Source: Aegilops tauschii subsp. strangulata (Eukaryota; Streptophyta; Magnoliopsida; Poales; Poaceae). From it: a DNA stretch of 64,000 nt. The DNA is taken from contig NC_053037.3 in assembly GCF_002575655.3 (NCBI RefSeq), forward strand, positions 570,626,880 through 570,690,879, read 5' to 3'. This document shows positions 11,610 to 23,480 of the stretch, piece after piece (within the stretch, counting starts at the first letter, position 1; each line of letters opens with the position of its first letter). The notes beneath the pieces are model-generated. The model made no database searches. It worked only from the letters and a program-made list of their open reading frames with translations, and was not told where the DNA came from. The position numbers and the translations under genes are program-made.

Positions 11610-12917
11610 TGGTTTTATGCGTTGATGCTATGCACGAGTAGAACACAAGTGAGTTGTGGGCGATATAAGTCATACTGCTTACCAGCATGTCATACTTTGG
11701 TTCAGCGGTATTGTGAGATGAAGCGGCCCGGACCGACATTACGCGTACGCTTACGCGAGACTGGTTTCACCGTTGCGAGCACTCGTTGCTTAAAGGTGAC
11801 CGGCGGGTGTCTGTCTCTCTCACTTTAGTTGAACCGAGTGTGGCTACGCCCGGTCCTTGCGAAGGTTAAAACAGCACCAACTTGACAAACTATCGTTGTG
11901 GTTTTGATGCGTAGGTAAGAACGGTTCTTGCTAAGCCCGTAGCAGCCACGTAAAATATGCAACAACAAAGTAGAGGACGTCTAACTTGTTTTTGCAGGGC
12001 ATGTTGTGATGTGATATGGTCAAGACATGATGTGATATAATGTATTGTATGAGATAATCATGTTTTGTAACCGAGTTATCGGCAACTGGCAGGAGCCATA
12101 TGGTTGTCGCTTTATTGTATGAGATGCAATCGCCATGTAATAGTTTTACTTTATCACTAAGCGGTAGCGATAGTCGTAAAACCAATAAGTTGGCGAGACG
12201 ACAACGATGCTACGATGGAGATCAAGGTGCGCGCCGGTGACGATGGTGATCATGACGGTGCTTCGGAGATGGAGATCACAAGCACGGTGCTTCGGAGATG
12301 GAGATCACAAGCACAAGATGATGATGGCCATATCATATCACTTATATTGATTGCATGTGATGTTAATCCTTTATGCATCTTATCTTGCTTTGTTTGACGG
12401 TAGCATTATAAGATGATCCTTCACTAAATTATCAAAGTATAAGTGTTCTCCCTGAGTATGCACCGTTGCGAAAGTTCTTCGTGCTGAGACACCACGTGAT
12501 GATCGGGTGTGATAGGCTCTACGTTCAAATACAACGGGTGCAAAACAGTTGCACACGCGGAATACTCAGGTTAAACTTGACGAGCCTAGCATATAACAGA
12601 TATGGCCTCGGAACACGGAGACCGAAAGGTCGAGCGTGAATCATATAGTAGATATGATCAACATAGTGATGTTCACCATTGAAACTAATCCATCTCACGT
12701 GATGATCGGACATGGTTTAGTTGATATGGATCACGTGATCACTTAGAGGATTAGAGGGATGTCTATCTAAGTGGGAGTTCTTAAGTAATATGATTAATTG
12801 AACTTAAATTTATCATGAACTTAGTCCTGATAGTATTTTTGCAAATTATGTTGTAGATCAATAGCTCGCGTTGTTGCTTCCCTGTGTTTATTTTTGATAT
12901 GTTCCTAGAGAAAAATT
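11610..12917 (+). other. Angela-type untranslated leader
   Basis: About 1.3 kb between the primer binding site and the gag start, with no long frame. A long leader is normal for BARE-type elements and would carry packaging and dimerisation signals. A short imperfect tandem unit (GGTGCTTCGGAGATGGAGAT, near 12258-12308) is visible. Confidence 0.65.
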
Positions 12918-15900
12918 ATGTTGAAAGATGTTAGTAGCAAAGATGCGGATTGGATCCGTGATCTGAGGATTATCCTCATTGCTGCACAGAAAAATTATGT
13001 CCTTGATGCACCGCTAGGTGACAGACCTATTGCAGGAGCAGATGCAGACGTTATGAACGTTTGGCTAGCTCAATATGATGACTACTTGATAGTTTAGTGC
13101 ACCATGCTTAACGGCTTAGAATCGGGACTTCAAAGACGTTTTGAACGTCATGGACCATATAAGATGTTCCAGGAGTTGAAGTTAATATTTCAAGCAAATA
13201 CCCGAGTTGAGAGATATGAAGTCTCCAACAAGTTCTATAGCTAAAAGATGGAGGAGAACCGCTCGTGAGCATGTGCTCAGATTGTCTGGGTACTACAATC
13301 GCTTGAATCAAGTGGGAGTTAATCTTCCAGATAAAATAGTGATTGACAGAATTCTCTAGTCACCATCACCAAGTTAGTAGAACTTCGTGATGAACTATAG
13401 TATGCAAGGGATGACGAAAGTAATTCCCGAGCTCTTCGCGATGCTGAAATCGATGAAGGTAGAAATCAAGAAAGAGCCTCAAGTGTTGATGGTTAACAAG
13501 ACCACTAGTTTCAAGAAAAGGGCAAAGGGATAGAAGGGGAACTTCAAAAAGAACGGAAAACAAGTTGCTACTCAAGTGAAGAAGCCCAAGTCTGTACCTA
13601 AGCCTGAGACTAAGTGCTTCTACTGCAAAGGGACTGGTCACTGGAAGCGGAACTGCCCCAAGTATTTGGTGGATAAGAAGGATGGCAAAGTGAACAAAGG
13701 TATATTGGATATACATGTTATTGATGTGTACTTACTAGTGTTTATAGCAACCCCACAGTATTTGATACTGGTTCAGTTGCTAAAGAGTAGTAACTCGAAA
13801 CGGGAGTTGCATGAATATAAACTAGTTAAGGATGAAGTGACGATGTGTATTGGAAGTGGTTCCAAGATTGATATGATCATCATCGCACACTCCCTATACT
13901 TTCGGGATTAGTGTTGAACCTAAATAAGTGTTATTTGATGTTTGCGTTGAGCATGAATATGATTTGATCATGTTTGTTGCAATACGGTTATTCATTTAAA
14001 TTAGAGAATAATTGTTGTTTTGTTTACATGAATAAAACCTTCTATGGTCATACACCCAATAAAATGGTTTGTTGGATCTCGATCGTAGTGATACACATAT
14101 TCATAACAATGAAGCCAAAAGATGCAGAGTTGATAATGATAGTGCAACTTATTTGTGGCACTGCCGTTTAGGTCATATTGGTGTAAAGCGCATGAAGAAA
14201 CTCCATACTGATGGGATTTTGGAATCACTTGATTATGAATCACTTGATGCTTGCGAACCGTGCCTCATGGGCAAGATGACTAATACGCCGTTCTCCGGAA
14301 CGATGGAGAGAGCAACAGATTTGTTGGAAGTCATACATACAGATGTATGTGGTCCAATGAATATTGAGGCTCGTGGCGGATATCGTTATTTTCTCACCTT
14401 CACAGATGATTTGAGCAGATATGGGTATATCTACTTGATGAAACACAAGTCTGAAACATTTGAAAAGTTCAAAGAATTTCAGAGTGAAGTGGAGAATCAT
14501 CGTAACAAGAAAATAAAAGTTTCTACGATATGATCGCAGAGGTAAAATATTTGAGTTACGAGTTTGGCCTTCAGTTAAGACAATGTAAAATAGTTTCACT
14601 ACTCACGCCACCTGGAACACCACAGCATAATGGTGTGTCCGAACGTCATAACCGTACTTTATTGGATATAGTGCAATCTATGATGTCTCTTACCAATTTA
14701 CCACTATCGTTTTGGGGTTATGCATTAGAGACAGCTACATTCACGTTAAATAGGGCACCATCAAAATTCGTTGAGACGACGCCTTATGAACTGTGGTTTG
14801 GCAAGAAACCAAAGTTGTCGTTTCTTAGAATTTGGGGTTGCGATGCTTATGTGAAAATTTTTCATCCTGATAAGCTCAAACCCAAATCGGAGAAATGTGT
14901 CTTCATAGGATACCCAAAGGAAACTGTTGGGTACACCTTCTATCACAGATCCGAAGGCAAGACATTCGTTGCTTAGTATGGATCCTTTCTAGGGAAGGAG
15001 TTTCTCTCGAAAGAAGTGAGTGGGAGGAAAGTAGAACTTGATGAGGTAACTGTACCTGCTCCCATATTGGAAAGTAGTTCATCACAGAAATCTGTTCCTG
15101 TGACTCCTACACCAATTAGTGAGGAAGTTAATGATGATGATCATGTAACTTCAGATCAAGTTACTACCAAACCTCGTAGGTAAACCAGAGTAAGATCCGC
15201 ACCAGAGTGGTACGGTAATCCTGTTCTGGAGATTATGTTACTAGACCATGACGAACCTTGAACTATGAAGAAGCGATGGTGAGCGCAGATTCCGCAAAAT
15301 GGCTTGAGGCCATGAAATCTGAGATGGGATCCATGTATGAGAACAAAGTGTGGACTTTGGATGACTTGCCCGATGATCGGCAAGCCATAGAAAATAAATG
15401 GATCTTCAAGAGGAAGACGGACGCTGATAGTAGTGTCACTATCTACAAAGCTAGAATTGTCGCAAAAAGGTTTTCGACAAGTTCAAGATGTTGACTACGA
15501 TGAGAGTTTCTCACTCGTATCTATGCTTAAGTCTGTCCGAATCATGTTAGCAATTGCCGCATTTTATGAAATCTGGCAAATGGATAAACAAAACTGCATT
15601 CCTTAATGGATTTATTAAAGAAAAGTTGTATATGATGCAACCAGAAGGTTTTGTCAATCCTAAAGGTGCTAACAAAATATGCAAGCTCCAGTGATCCATC
15701 TATGGACTGGTGCAAGCATCTCGGAGTTGGAATATACACTTTGATAAGTTGATCAAAGGATATAGTGTTATACAGACTTGCGGTTAAGCCTGTATTTACA
15801 AGAAAATGAGTGGGAGCACTACAGCATTTCTGATAAGTATATGTGAATGACATATTGTTGATCGGAAATAATGTAGAATTATTCTGCAAAGCATAAAGGA

Positions 15901-16530
15901 GTGTTTGAAAGGAGTTTTTCAAAAGAAAGACCTCGGTGAAGCTGCTTACATATTGAGCATCAAGATCTATAGAGATAGATCAAGACGCTTGATAAGTTTT
16001 TTCAATGAGTACATGCCTTAACAAGATTTTGAATTAGTTCAAAATAGAACAGTCAAAGAAAGAGTTCTTGCCTGTGTTACAAGGTGCGAAATTGAGTAAG
16101 ACTCAAAGCCCGACCACGACAGAAGATAGAAAGAGAATGAAAGTCATTCCCTATGCCTTGGCCATAGGTTCTATAAAGTATGCCATGCTATGTACCAGAT
16201 CTATTGTATACCCTACACTAATTTTGGCAAGGGAGTACAATAGTGATCTAGGAGTAGATCACTGGACAGCGGTCAAAATTATCCTTAGTGGAATAAGGAT
16301 ATGTTTCTTGATAATGGAAGTGACAAAAGGTTCGTCGTAAAGGGTTATGTCGACGCAAGTTTTGACACTAAATCTAGATGACTCTAAGTCTCGGTCTAGA
16401 TACATATTGAAAGTGGGAGCAATTAGCTAGAGTAGCTCCGTGCAGAGCATTGTAGACATAGAAATTTGCAAAATACTTACGGATCTGAATGTGACAGACC
16501 CGTTGACTAAAATTATCTCACAATCAAAAC
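12918..16530 (+). pseudogene. Angela-type gag-pol polyprotein, decayed
   Basis: The gag frame starts at ATG 12918 (MLKDVSSKDADWIRDLR) but stops at TAG 13095 after 59 codons. Later segments are in several frames. Visible domains in order are: gag (12918-13560), a CCHC zinc knuckle (13615-13656, CX2CX4HX4C intact), GAG-pre-integrase (near 14147, LWHCRLGHIGVKR), integrase (about 14330-14970, broken at 14530), reverse transcriptase (about 15258-16000, several stops and frame changes) and RNase H traces to about 16530. The order is typical of Copia. This copy cannot make a full polyprotein and, given its young LTRs, was probably mobilised by proteins from an intact relative. Confidence 0.88.
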
Positions 16531-16549
16531 ATGATCACACCTTAGTACT

Positions 16550-16726
16550 CTTTGAGTGTTAATCACATAGCGATGTGAACTAGATTATTGACTCTAGTAA
16601 ACCCTTTGAGTGTTGGTCACATAGAGATGTGAACTATGGGTGTTAATCACATGGTGATGTGAATTATTGATGTTAAATCACATGGCGATGTGAACTAGAT
16701 TATTGACTCTAGTGCAAGTGGGAGAC
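16550..16726 (+). other. Angela-type 3' untranslated repeats and polypurine tract
   Basis: Imperfect repeats of GTTAATCACATAGCGATGTG followed by GAACTAGATTATTGACTCTAG occur three to four times. They are followed directly by the purine-rich primer AAGTGGGAGA (16716-16725), just before the right LTR. Confidence 0.7.
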
Positions 16727-18434
16727 TGAAGGAAATATGCCCTAGAGGCAATAATAAAGTATTATTTATTTCCTTGTATCATGATAAATGTTTATTATTC
16801 ATGCTAGAATTGTATTAACCGGAAACATAATACATGTGTGAATATATAGACAAACAGAGTGTCACTAGTATGCCTCTACTTGACTAGCTCGTTAATCAAA
16901 GATGGTTATGTTTCCTAGCCATAGACATAAGTTGTCATTTGATTAACGAGATCACCTCATTAGGAGAATGACGTGATTGACTTGACCCATTCCGTTAGCT
17001 TAGCACTCGATCGTTTAGTATGTTGCTATTGCTTTCTTCATGACTTATACATGTTCCTATGACTATGAGATTATGCAACTCCCGTTTACCGGAGGAACAC
17101 TTTGTGTGCTACAAAACGTCACAACGTAAATGGGTGATTATAAAGGTGCTCTACAGGTGTCTCCAAAGGTACTTGTTGGGTTGGCGTATTTCGAGATTAG
17201 GATTTGTCACTCCAATTGTCGGAGAGGTATCTCTGGGCCCACTCGGTAATGCACATCACTATAAGCCTTGCAAGCATTGTGACTAATGAGTTAGTTGCGG
17301 GATGATGTGTTACGGAACGAGTAAAGAGACTTGCCGGTAACGAGATTGAACTAGGTATCGAGATACCGACGATCAAATCTCGGGCAAGTAACATACCGGT
17401 GACAAAGGGAACAACGTATGTTGTTATGCGGTCTGACCGATAAAGATCTTCGTAGAATATGTGGGAGCCAATATGGGCATCCAGGTCCCGCTATTGGTTA
17501 TTGACCGGAGACGTGTCTCGGTCATGTCTACATAGTTCTCGAACCCGTAGGGTCCGCACGCTTAACGTTACGATGACAGTTTTATTGAGTTTTGATGTAC
17601 CGAAGGAGTTCGGAGTCCCGGATGAGATCGGGGATATGACGAGGAGTCTCGAAATGGTCGAGACATAAAAATCGATATATTGGACGACTATATTCGGACT
17701 TCGGAAAGGTTCCGAGTGATTCGGGTACTTTTCGGAGTACCGGAGAATTACGGGAATTCGTATTGGGCCTTAATGGGCCATACGGGAAAGGAGAGAAAGG
17801 CCTCAAAAGGTGGCCGCACCCCTCCCCATGGTCTGGTCCGAATTGGACTAGGGAAGGGGGGCGCACCCTTCCTTCTTTCTCCTTCCCCTTCCCTTCTCCT
17901 ACTCCCACAAGGAAAGGAGGAGTCCTACTCCCGGTGGGAGTAGGACTCCCCCCTATGGCGCGCCTCTCCCCTTGGCTGGCTGCCTCCCCCTTGCTCCTTT
18001 ATATACGGGGGCAGGGGGCACCCCAGAGACACAACAATTGATCCTTGAGATCTCTTAGCCGTGTGCGGTGCCCCCCTCCACCATATTACACCTCGATAAT
18101 ACCGTTGCGGAGCTTAGGCGAAGCCCTGCGTCGGTGGAACATCATCATCGTCACCACGCCGTCGTGCTGACGAAACTCTCCCTCAACACTCGGCTGGATC
18201 GGAGTTCGAGGGACGTCATCGAGCTGAACGTGTGTAGAACTCGGAGGTGCCGTACGTTCGGTACTTGATCGGTCGGATCGTGAAGACGTACGACTACATC
18301 AACCGCGTTGTGATAACGCTTCCGCTGTCGGTCTACGAGGGTACGTGGACAACACTCTCCCCTCTCGTTGCTATGCATCACCATGATCTTGCATGTGCGT
18401 AGGAAATTTTTTGAAATTACTACGTTCCCCAACA
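16727..18434 (+). repeat. 3' LTR of Angela-type element
   Basis: It starts TGAAGGAAATATGCCCTAG and ends CCCCAACA. It is the same length as the left LTR and about 98.5% identical by eye. Confidence 0.95.
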
Positions 18435-18439
18435 GATGC

Positions 18440-19280
18440 CACAAAGAGCTGGTAGTCAAGGTAACAGAGGCAAAGAGACTGGCGGCGGTGGTAGCCGAGG
18501 GAAGATGAAACCAGTCAAGCTCCCGAAGACCCTATGAGTCACAGCGCCGAGGGCCAGCACCTAGTAGAGCACCCGTGTGACGATCCTAGTCAAAACGAGA
18601 GGCAAAGTCTAGAATGACCACAACCAGAGTCGATAATCTAATGACCTGAAACATGTTAAGTCAAGGAACATGAGCAAAAGAAGGAACATGACAAGACAAG
18701 TGCTAAGAGTAGCTCGACTACTAACTAGGAGGGAAGTACCATCCGTAGTAAGAACGTGAACTTGAGAATCTAGAGGTTTGAGTGGAGGACAAACTGGGAG
18801 AATCGCAAGTCATATGAAAAGACGCGCCACTACCAAGGATCCATGTAAATGTACATTACTGTGAAAGAAGTGGCTGTTAGTACGAGAAGAATTAGTAGTT
18901 AAACTTGCAAAACTGTCGATGGAGAACTAAAGGAAGCATCTAGCAAACATTGAAGTCTCGTAATCTCCAGCGTGACCAGGGGCTTAACTGAAGAGGCCAA
19001 CGATAGAGAACCAGAAGCAGTAAGTACCTGTCGAAGTCGTGCAATCTCCAGCGTGGTGAAGGACAACGCTGAAGTGGTTGACGTAGAACTACCAGAAGAG
19101 GAGTGGTCACCAGCACCTGTGTAAGTCGCTAGAGGCAGTGTAACACGACTAATACCGGTTGTAGAAGTCGGTGGAGGAGATGAGGTCACAAGCACACAAG
19201 CACCAAGCGCTAAGGGAAGGTGCATGTGTGAGACGTAGTCGGTGGGAGTGCCGACGCATCGTACATAAGAAAAAGGCGGG
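18440..19280 (-). pseudogene. N-terminal side of the interrupted minus-strand Copia
   Basis: This continues the minus-strand Copia after the Angela-type element and its GATGC duplication. A low-complexity Ser/Thr-rich frame is open at 19225-18899 (ends with LLDASFSSPSTVLQV). Such linkers lie between gag and integrase in this class. No LTR or gag core can be recognised beyond 19280, so the element is truncated or decayed on this side. Confidence 0.5.
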
Positions 19281-19490
19281 ACTATCAGTGACTACTCTGA
19301 TTTGAAAATGGACTCGACCAGTGTCAGGTAGGTTTCAAGCTCAATGTGGGCTCCTCCTTCCATGTTAATGGATGTAATGGGTCCTCGGGGCTATTCTCCG
19401 TGACTCAGCTGGTGGGCTTTATAGCGGCTATACATGCAGATACAAGCAACGGGCCCTCAATGTTCCTTCTATAAAAGTTGAAGCAGTTCT

Positions 19491-19762
19491 GATGGGTCTC
19501 CAACTAGTAGAAAGAATGTGCAATCAGTGGTGGAGAGCGACTCATTGGAGATTGTTCAAGCTATCTATAACCCGTAAGAGTATCGTACTTCAGGTGTGGT
19601 GGTGTCTATAAGGCACTGCGGGCAATGATGGGTCTCCAACTAGTAGAAGGAATGGGCAATCAGCGGTGGAGAGCGACTCATTGGAGATTGTTCAAGCTAT
19701 CTATAACCCGTAAGAGTATCGTACTTTAGGTGTGGTGGTGACTATAAGGCACTGCGGGCAAT
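19491..19762. repeat. 136-bp tandem duplication inside RNase H
   Basis: Units 19491-19626 and 19627-19762 both begin GATGGGTCTCCAACTAGTAG and differ at only a handful of bases. A further partial copy (GACTATAAGGCACT) lies near 19788. The duplication repeats the VESDSLEIVQ segment and adds 136 bp, which is not a multiple of three. Confidence 0.9.
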
Positions 19763-19875
19763 GTTGAGTATAGCTTCGACAGGGCGACTATAAGGCACTA
19801 TCGGCAAGAAGCAATTGAGGTGTCACATGAACTTGCTCGCTTTAGCTTCATTGAGAGATCCTGTGAGGTCCATAG

Positions 19876-20774
19876 TAAGGTGAAACCGGATCGGATAATT
19901 GTCGGACCGAATCTGGTTCCGAGTTCATAGGATATGGGAAGAGAAAAATGCTATCAGGTGGATATGGAACCGGATAGCGAATACCTACACTGGATCGGCA
20001 ATAGGATGCAGTTCAAGCATTATCCGCCGGATACCAGATTATCCGTATTTATGATCAGGAATTAACCGATTTTTAAGTCAGGGGTCGGGCGTGTAGCTAG
20101 CTAAAAAATGACTCGCAACATTTTTTTTTTTTTGAGAAAGCCAAGAGGCACTCAACTCGCGACGTCGGTGCATAGCTATTAGCTAGTTTGCCGACTTTCT
20201 GGCTTCCATGGTCTATGCACACACACCCCCATTCTTTTTTATAGTAGCAACCCATGGTACTTGCGCTTGGGTAAGGGAGGTGGTACTAAACAATCGCCTA
20301 CCCCGCAGGCAGTTCACAGCTGTTGTGCATTGTGCACATGTAGTCGTAGAGGAGTCGTAGGGGCGCAGAGAAAATGTGGTGCATGGGTTTCAGCCTTTAG
20401 AAGCCCAATAGGCAAGCACTTCATGGTTTATTTTATGGGATGGATTACTATGAGAGAATAATCAACGAAAGGTCAGCCAAAGAATAAGGCATAGAGCGAT
20501 GGATGGCTAGGTTACGTATTGTTAATCATTCGTGGCTCTTTTGTGTATTCTTGAGTACTTGTGGATGCTTTTTATTATTTGATTATGTATGTCCACTTCC
20601 GACCCGAGTCAGTTCCGTTATTGTATTGGTATTTGAATCCGCATAATCCGGTGTTCATATTCGCATAATCTGGTATTTGAATCTTTATCCGTCCCACTCC
20701 CGAATCCAAAAATAAATTTGGAATAGGATACATATGACCATTATCCATCCGAATCCGATTCAGTTTCACCCTTA
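19876..20774. mobile_element. Non-autonomous hAT-like element, 899 bp
   Basis: The left end TAAGGTGAAACCGGATCGG and the inverted right end TAAGGGTGAAACTGAATCGG form the terminal repeat. Subterminal regions carry several ATCCG/CGGAT motifs, as in plant hAT elements. The flanks GTCCATAG (19868-19875) and ATCCAGAG (20775-20782) are an 8-bp target duplication with two mismatches. No transposase is encoded. Confidence 0.72.
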
Positions 20775-21049
20775 ATCCAGAGGGATCGTCCGCCTAATTT
20801 CCTGGTTCCATTTCTAGTAAAGGACATGTTAATTGGTTGAATTAATTTGTCAATTTTTTAAGAAACATGTTAATTTGCAAACTGGGATGGAGAAAAGCAC
20901 CGATTTGTCCAGCATGAGTCAGCCTCCAATATTGAGCTGGTTAACAATCTATGTGGGGATGCGGTTGATGTAATTGAGATCTTTATCCAGAAGAGGCTGC
21001 AGGTGGACCATGCGAATCTTCTTGAACGACAAGAGGAGGCTGAGCTAGG

Positions 21050-21880
21050 TGCACGGTGTTAAGCTTATTAAATTCATGCTTCATCCAACTCATTAAAAAG
21101 TTCGAACTGATGAAGAGAGGTGGACAATATATTTCAACGCTCTCTCACGTCTAGGCTATTTAGTCCTTAGACATGGGATGGATGTATGCTGCATAATCTT
21201 TTTTCAATACTACGTTAGTAGGGTCTTGGAACTCAAGACCTCTTGGCTCGGATACCATATTGAATTCATGCTCCAGCCAACTCATCGAAAAGTCCGCACT
21301 AATGGAGAGAGATGGACAATATGTTTTAACAAGTTTTATGCACTAGCCAACACAACCAAAAGCCCGAACTAATTGAAAGGGCTTGGGTAGTCCAGGTCTA
21401 CACTTCAACACTCCTCTCACGTGTGACACCAAAAAGTCAACACGTGAATAGACTCAAGAGGTATGGTTCAAGAGGCCTATACGTGAACACAGGGTGTCAA
21501 CAACAATTTTTTGGATAAATTGTGTAAGCCAGGGCTTGAACTGACCTTAGGCGGCTATACCATGTTAAGCTTTATGCACTACCAACGCAACCAAAAGTCC
21601 GAACTAATGGAAAGGTCTAAGCAATCCACATATGCACTTCAACACCCCCTCACATGTGACGCAGAAGTCAACACGTGATTAAACTCTGAGGTATGGCTCA
21701 AGAGGCCTATATGTGGACACAGGGGGCAACAACAATTTTTGAATAAATTGCAAAAGCCAGGACTAAGGCAATTTTTGAATACCATGTTAAGCTTCATTCA
21801 ATAGCCAACACAACCAAAAGTCCTAACTAATGAAAAGGGCTAAGGCAATCCATATATAGACTTCACACACACGGGAACAA
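21050..21880 (-). repeat. Diverged tandem units resembling an LTR/primer-site junction
   Basis: Three to four diverged units of about 225-240 bp each contain GCCAACACAACCAAAAGTCC (near 21345, 21585, 21810) and CAAGAGGCCTATA. Near 21243-21258, CTCGGATACCATATTGAATT is, on the minus strand, TGGTATCCGAG directly following LTR-like DNA, so it looks like an inverted tRNA-Met primer binding site. I interpret the block as decayed LTR ends of minus-strand retroelements that became tandemly repeated. Confidence 0.5.
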
Positions 21881-22359
21881 GAAGGCACATGGGAAGCCTT
21901 TTCTGGTCAATTGAAGCTCAAGTTCGCTGGATTGGTGTGCTGGGGGCACTTGTCTTCTTTTTTTGCGATGGACCACTTGTCGAGATTGGTGTATAAGCTC
22001 GCCAAAGAGATAGAGCACAAGCTTCCAAGACTAGTTTGCCGCATATTGGAGAGAGGAGGACAACCTCGTCGCCAGTGTACAATGATGTGCGGTGCTTGGC
22101 GCCACGACAACGCCAAATGCCTATGCCCTACAAAGAAGAAACAACAACAACGAAAGCGGGTTGCCTTGCCACAACCCACGACGGGGAAAGGACTTTCGAG
22201 GATGCAGACTACAGAATAATGCAGACCAACTTGATGAATATGTCGCCAAAGCCGGCGTGCCGCTGGAGCTATAGGAGGAAGGGCCATGAGATTGAACGAA
22301 ATGCCTTCAGAACGTCAACCTTGAGCCCGATCATCTAATGTGCAAGGCAGTGGCAGCGA
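21881..22359. other. Unassigned sequence with weak CCHC-like motif
   Basis: Plus-strand frames give CTMMCGAWRHDNAKC near 22078-22122, which faintly resembles a transposase or gag zinc knuckle. The frame is not maintained. No other feature is apparent. Confidence 0.25.
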
Positions 22360-23480
22360 GCTAAACTATATGACAAATAGATCGGGCGGAAGTGCTTGAT
22401 CTCGGAGTGCAAGGCAGTGGTGGCGGGGAGTCAATGTGCGATGCAAAGGGCAAGCGTCCTGGAGAAAAGCCTGCCAAAGCTATATGACAAATAGATCGGG
22501 CGGAAGTGCTTGATCTAGGAGGTGGTAATCTCCTATTTGATGATCTCCCAATTGAGCTCATAAAACCGCCAGGCAAGGGAAGGTACAACCATGATTGTCG
22601 ACTAGTCTACCAGCATCTTCTCCTTATCCTCATTGGTCAAGGCTATAACGTCGTCATAGGCAATGGTGACGACGTGGTTTTTATGGTGGCGATGGCACAC
22701 ATGGATGTGGAAGTAGCGTGTGTTCGTACCTTCAGTCGCCAGCATTTGCTCCTTATCCTTATGGGAGCGCTGGCAGGCAATGGTACGCTTGAGGGATGCC
22801 AAACCAATCAACTTAAGCTTGAACACTGGGCATAGGCCAAACTCCTTGAGGGAGAACTGTCGAGACTCTTGCACCACGTTGAGCAGGAAGATGATTTCCT
22901 TGCCATGAGTAGTCGTTGCTTGATGCTACCAATATTTTGATCGCTCCATGGCTGCAAGGCATTTGGCCGTATGCTTTAGCAATGACACCCAAATGCTGGA
23001 TTGGGTCGAGGTGCGGTAGCACATTCCAGTCATCGCAACCACAACCACCTAGTGGAAGTCATCATACTTCGGTTAGATATCCTCAAAGTGGAAGCTATGA
23101 GCCCTAGGCGTCAAAAGCATGTGCATAGGATAATTGGGCAGTGATTTGACACCATGGAGAATCCAACGCGAAACAAGCAACTAGGATGTCGTTAGTCCCA
23201 GTCCATCGAGCAGAACAAGCGGTCCAGCCACACCAAGGTCGTTGACCATCACTCGTTGCTCCAGGTGTAGCGCCGCTCGATGGGGCTGATCTCGCAAACC
23301 TCGAGGTCATCGAGGAAATGGTGGAATCTGGCCATCCATCTTCTGTCTCGGTTAGTGTTATCCCTATAGCCTGCCTGGTAGATCAAGTTGAAGTCACCAG
23401 TCACAGCCCAAGAACCAGGGTGAGAGGAGTGCAACTCCCACGACTCTTGGAGTAAGGTGAGGCGATATGCATGCCACTAA

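Larger units (their letters stand above)
9888..18434 (+). mobile_element. Full-length BARE-1/WIS/Angela-type Copia LTR retrotransposon
   Basis: Two 1708-bp LTRs (9888-11595 and 16727-18434) flank a 5.1-kb internal region, and the 5-bp target duplication GATGC lies on both sides (9883-9887 and 18435-18439). A primer binding site follows the left LTR and a purine-rich tract precedes the right one. Comparing the LTRs by eye I find about 25 substitutions, mostly transitions. That is about 1.5% divergence, or roughly half a million years at the usual grass LTR rate of 1.3e-8 per site per year. The element is inserted in the minus-strand Copia at 7194-19280. Its own coding region is heavily broken. 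Confidence 0.95.
19335..20840 (+). pseudogene. Retroelement RNase H domain (RVT_3 type), interrupted
   Basis: The plus strand reads as a plant LINE-type RNase H. It runs from a first strand (FKLNVGSSFHVNG, near 19350), through VESDSLEIVQAIYNP and EYRTSGVVVSIRHCGQ, to EAIEVSHELARFSF, and a C-terminus DRPPNFLVPFLVKDM ending at TGA 20838. It carries stops and frame changes, a 136-bp tandem duplication (19491-19762) and the hAT insertion at 19876-20774. The C-terminal peptide lies after the hAT element and continues the domain, confirming where that insertion occurred. Confidence 0.75.
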
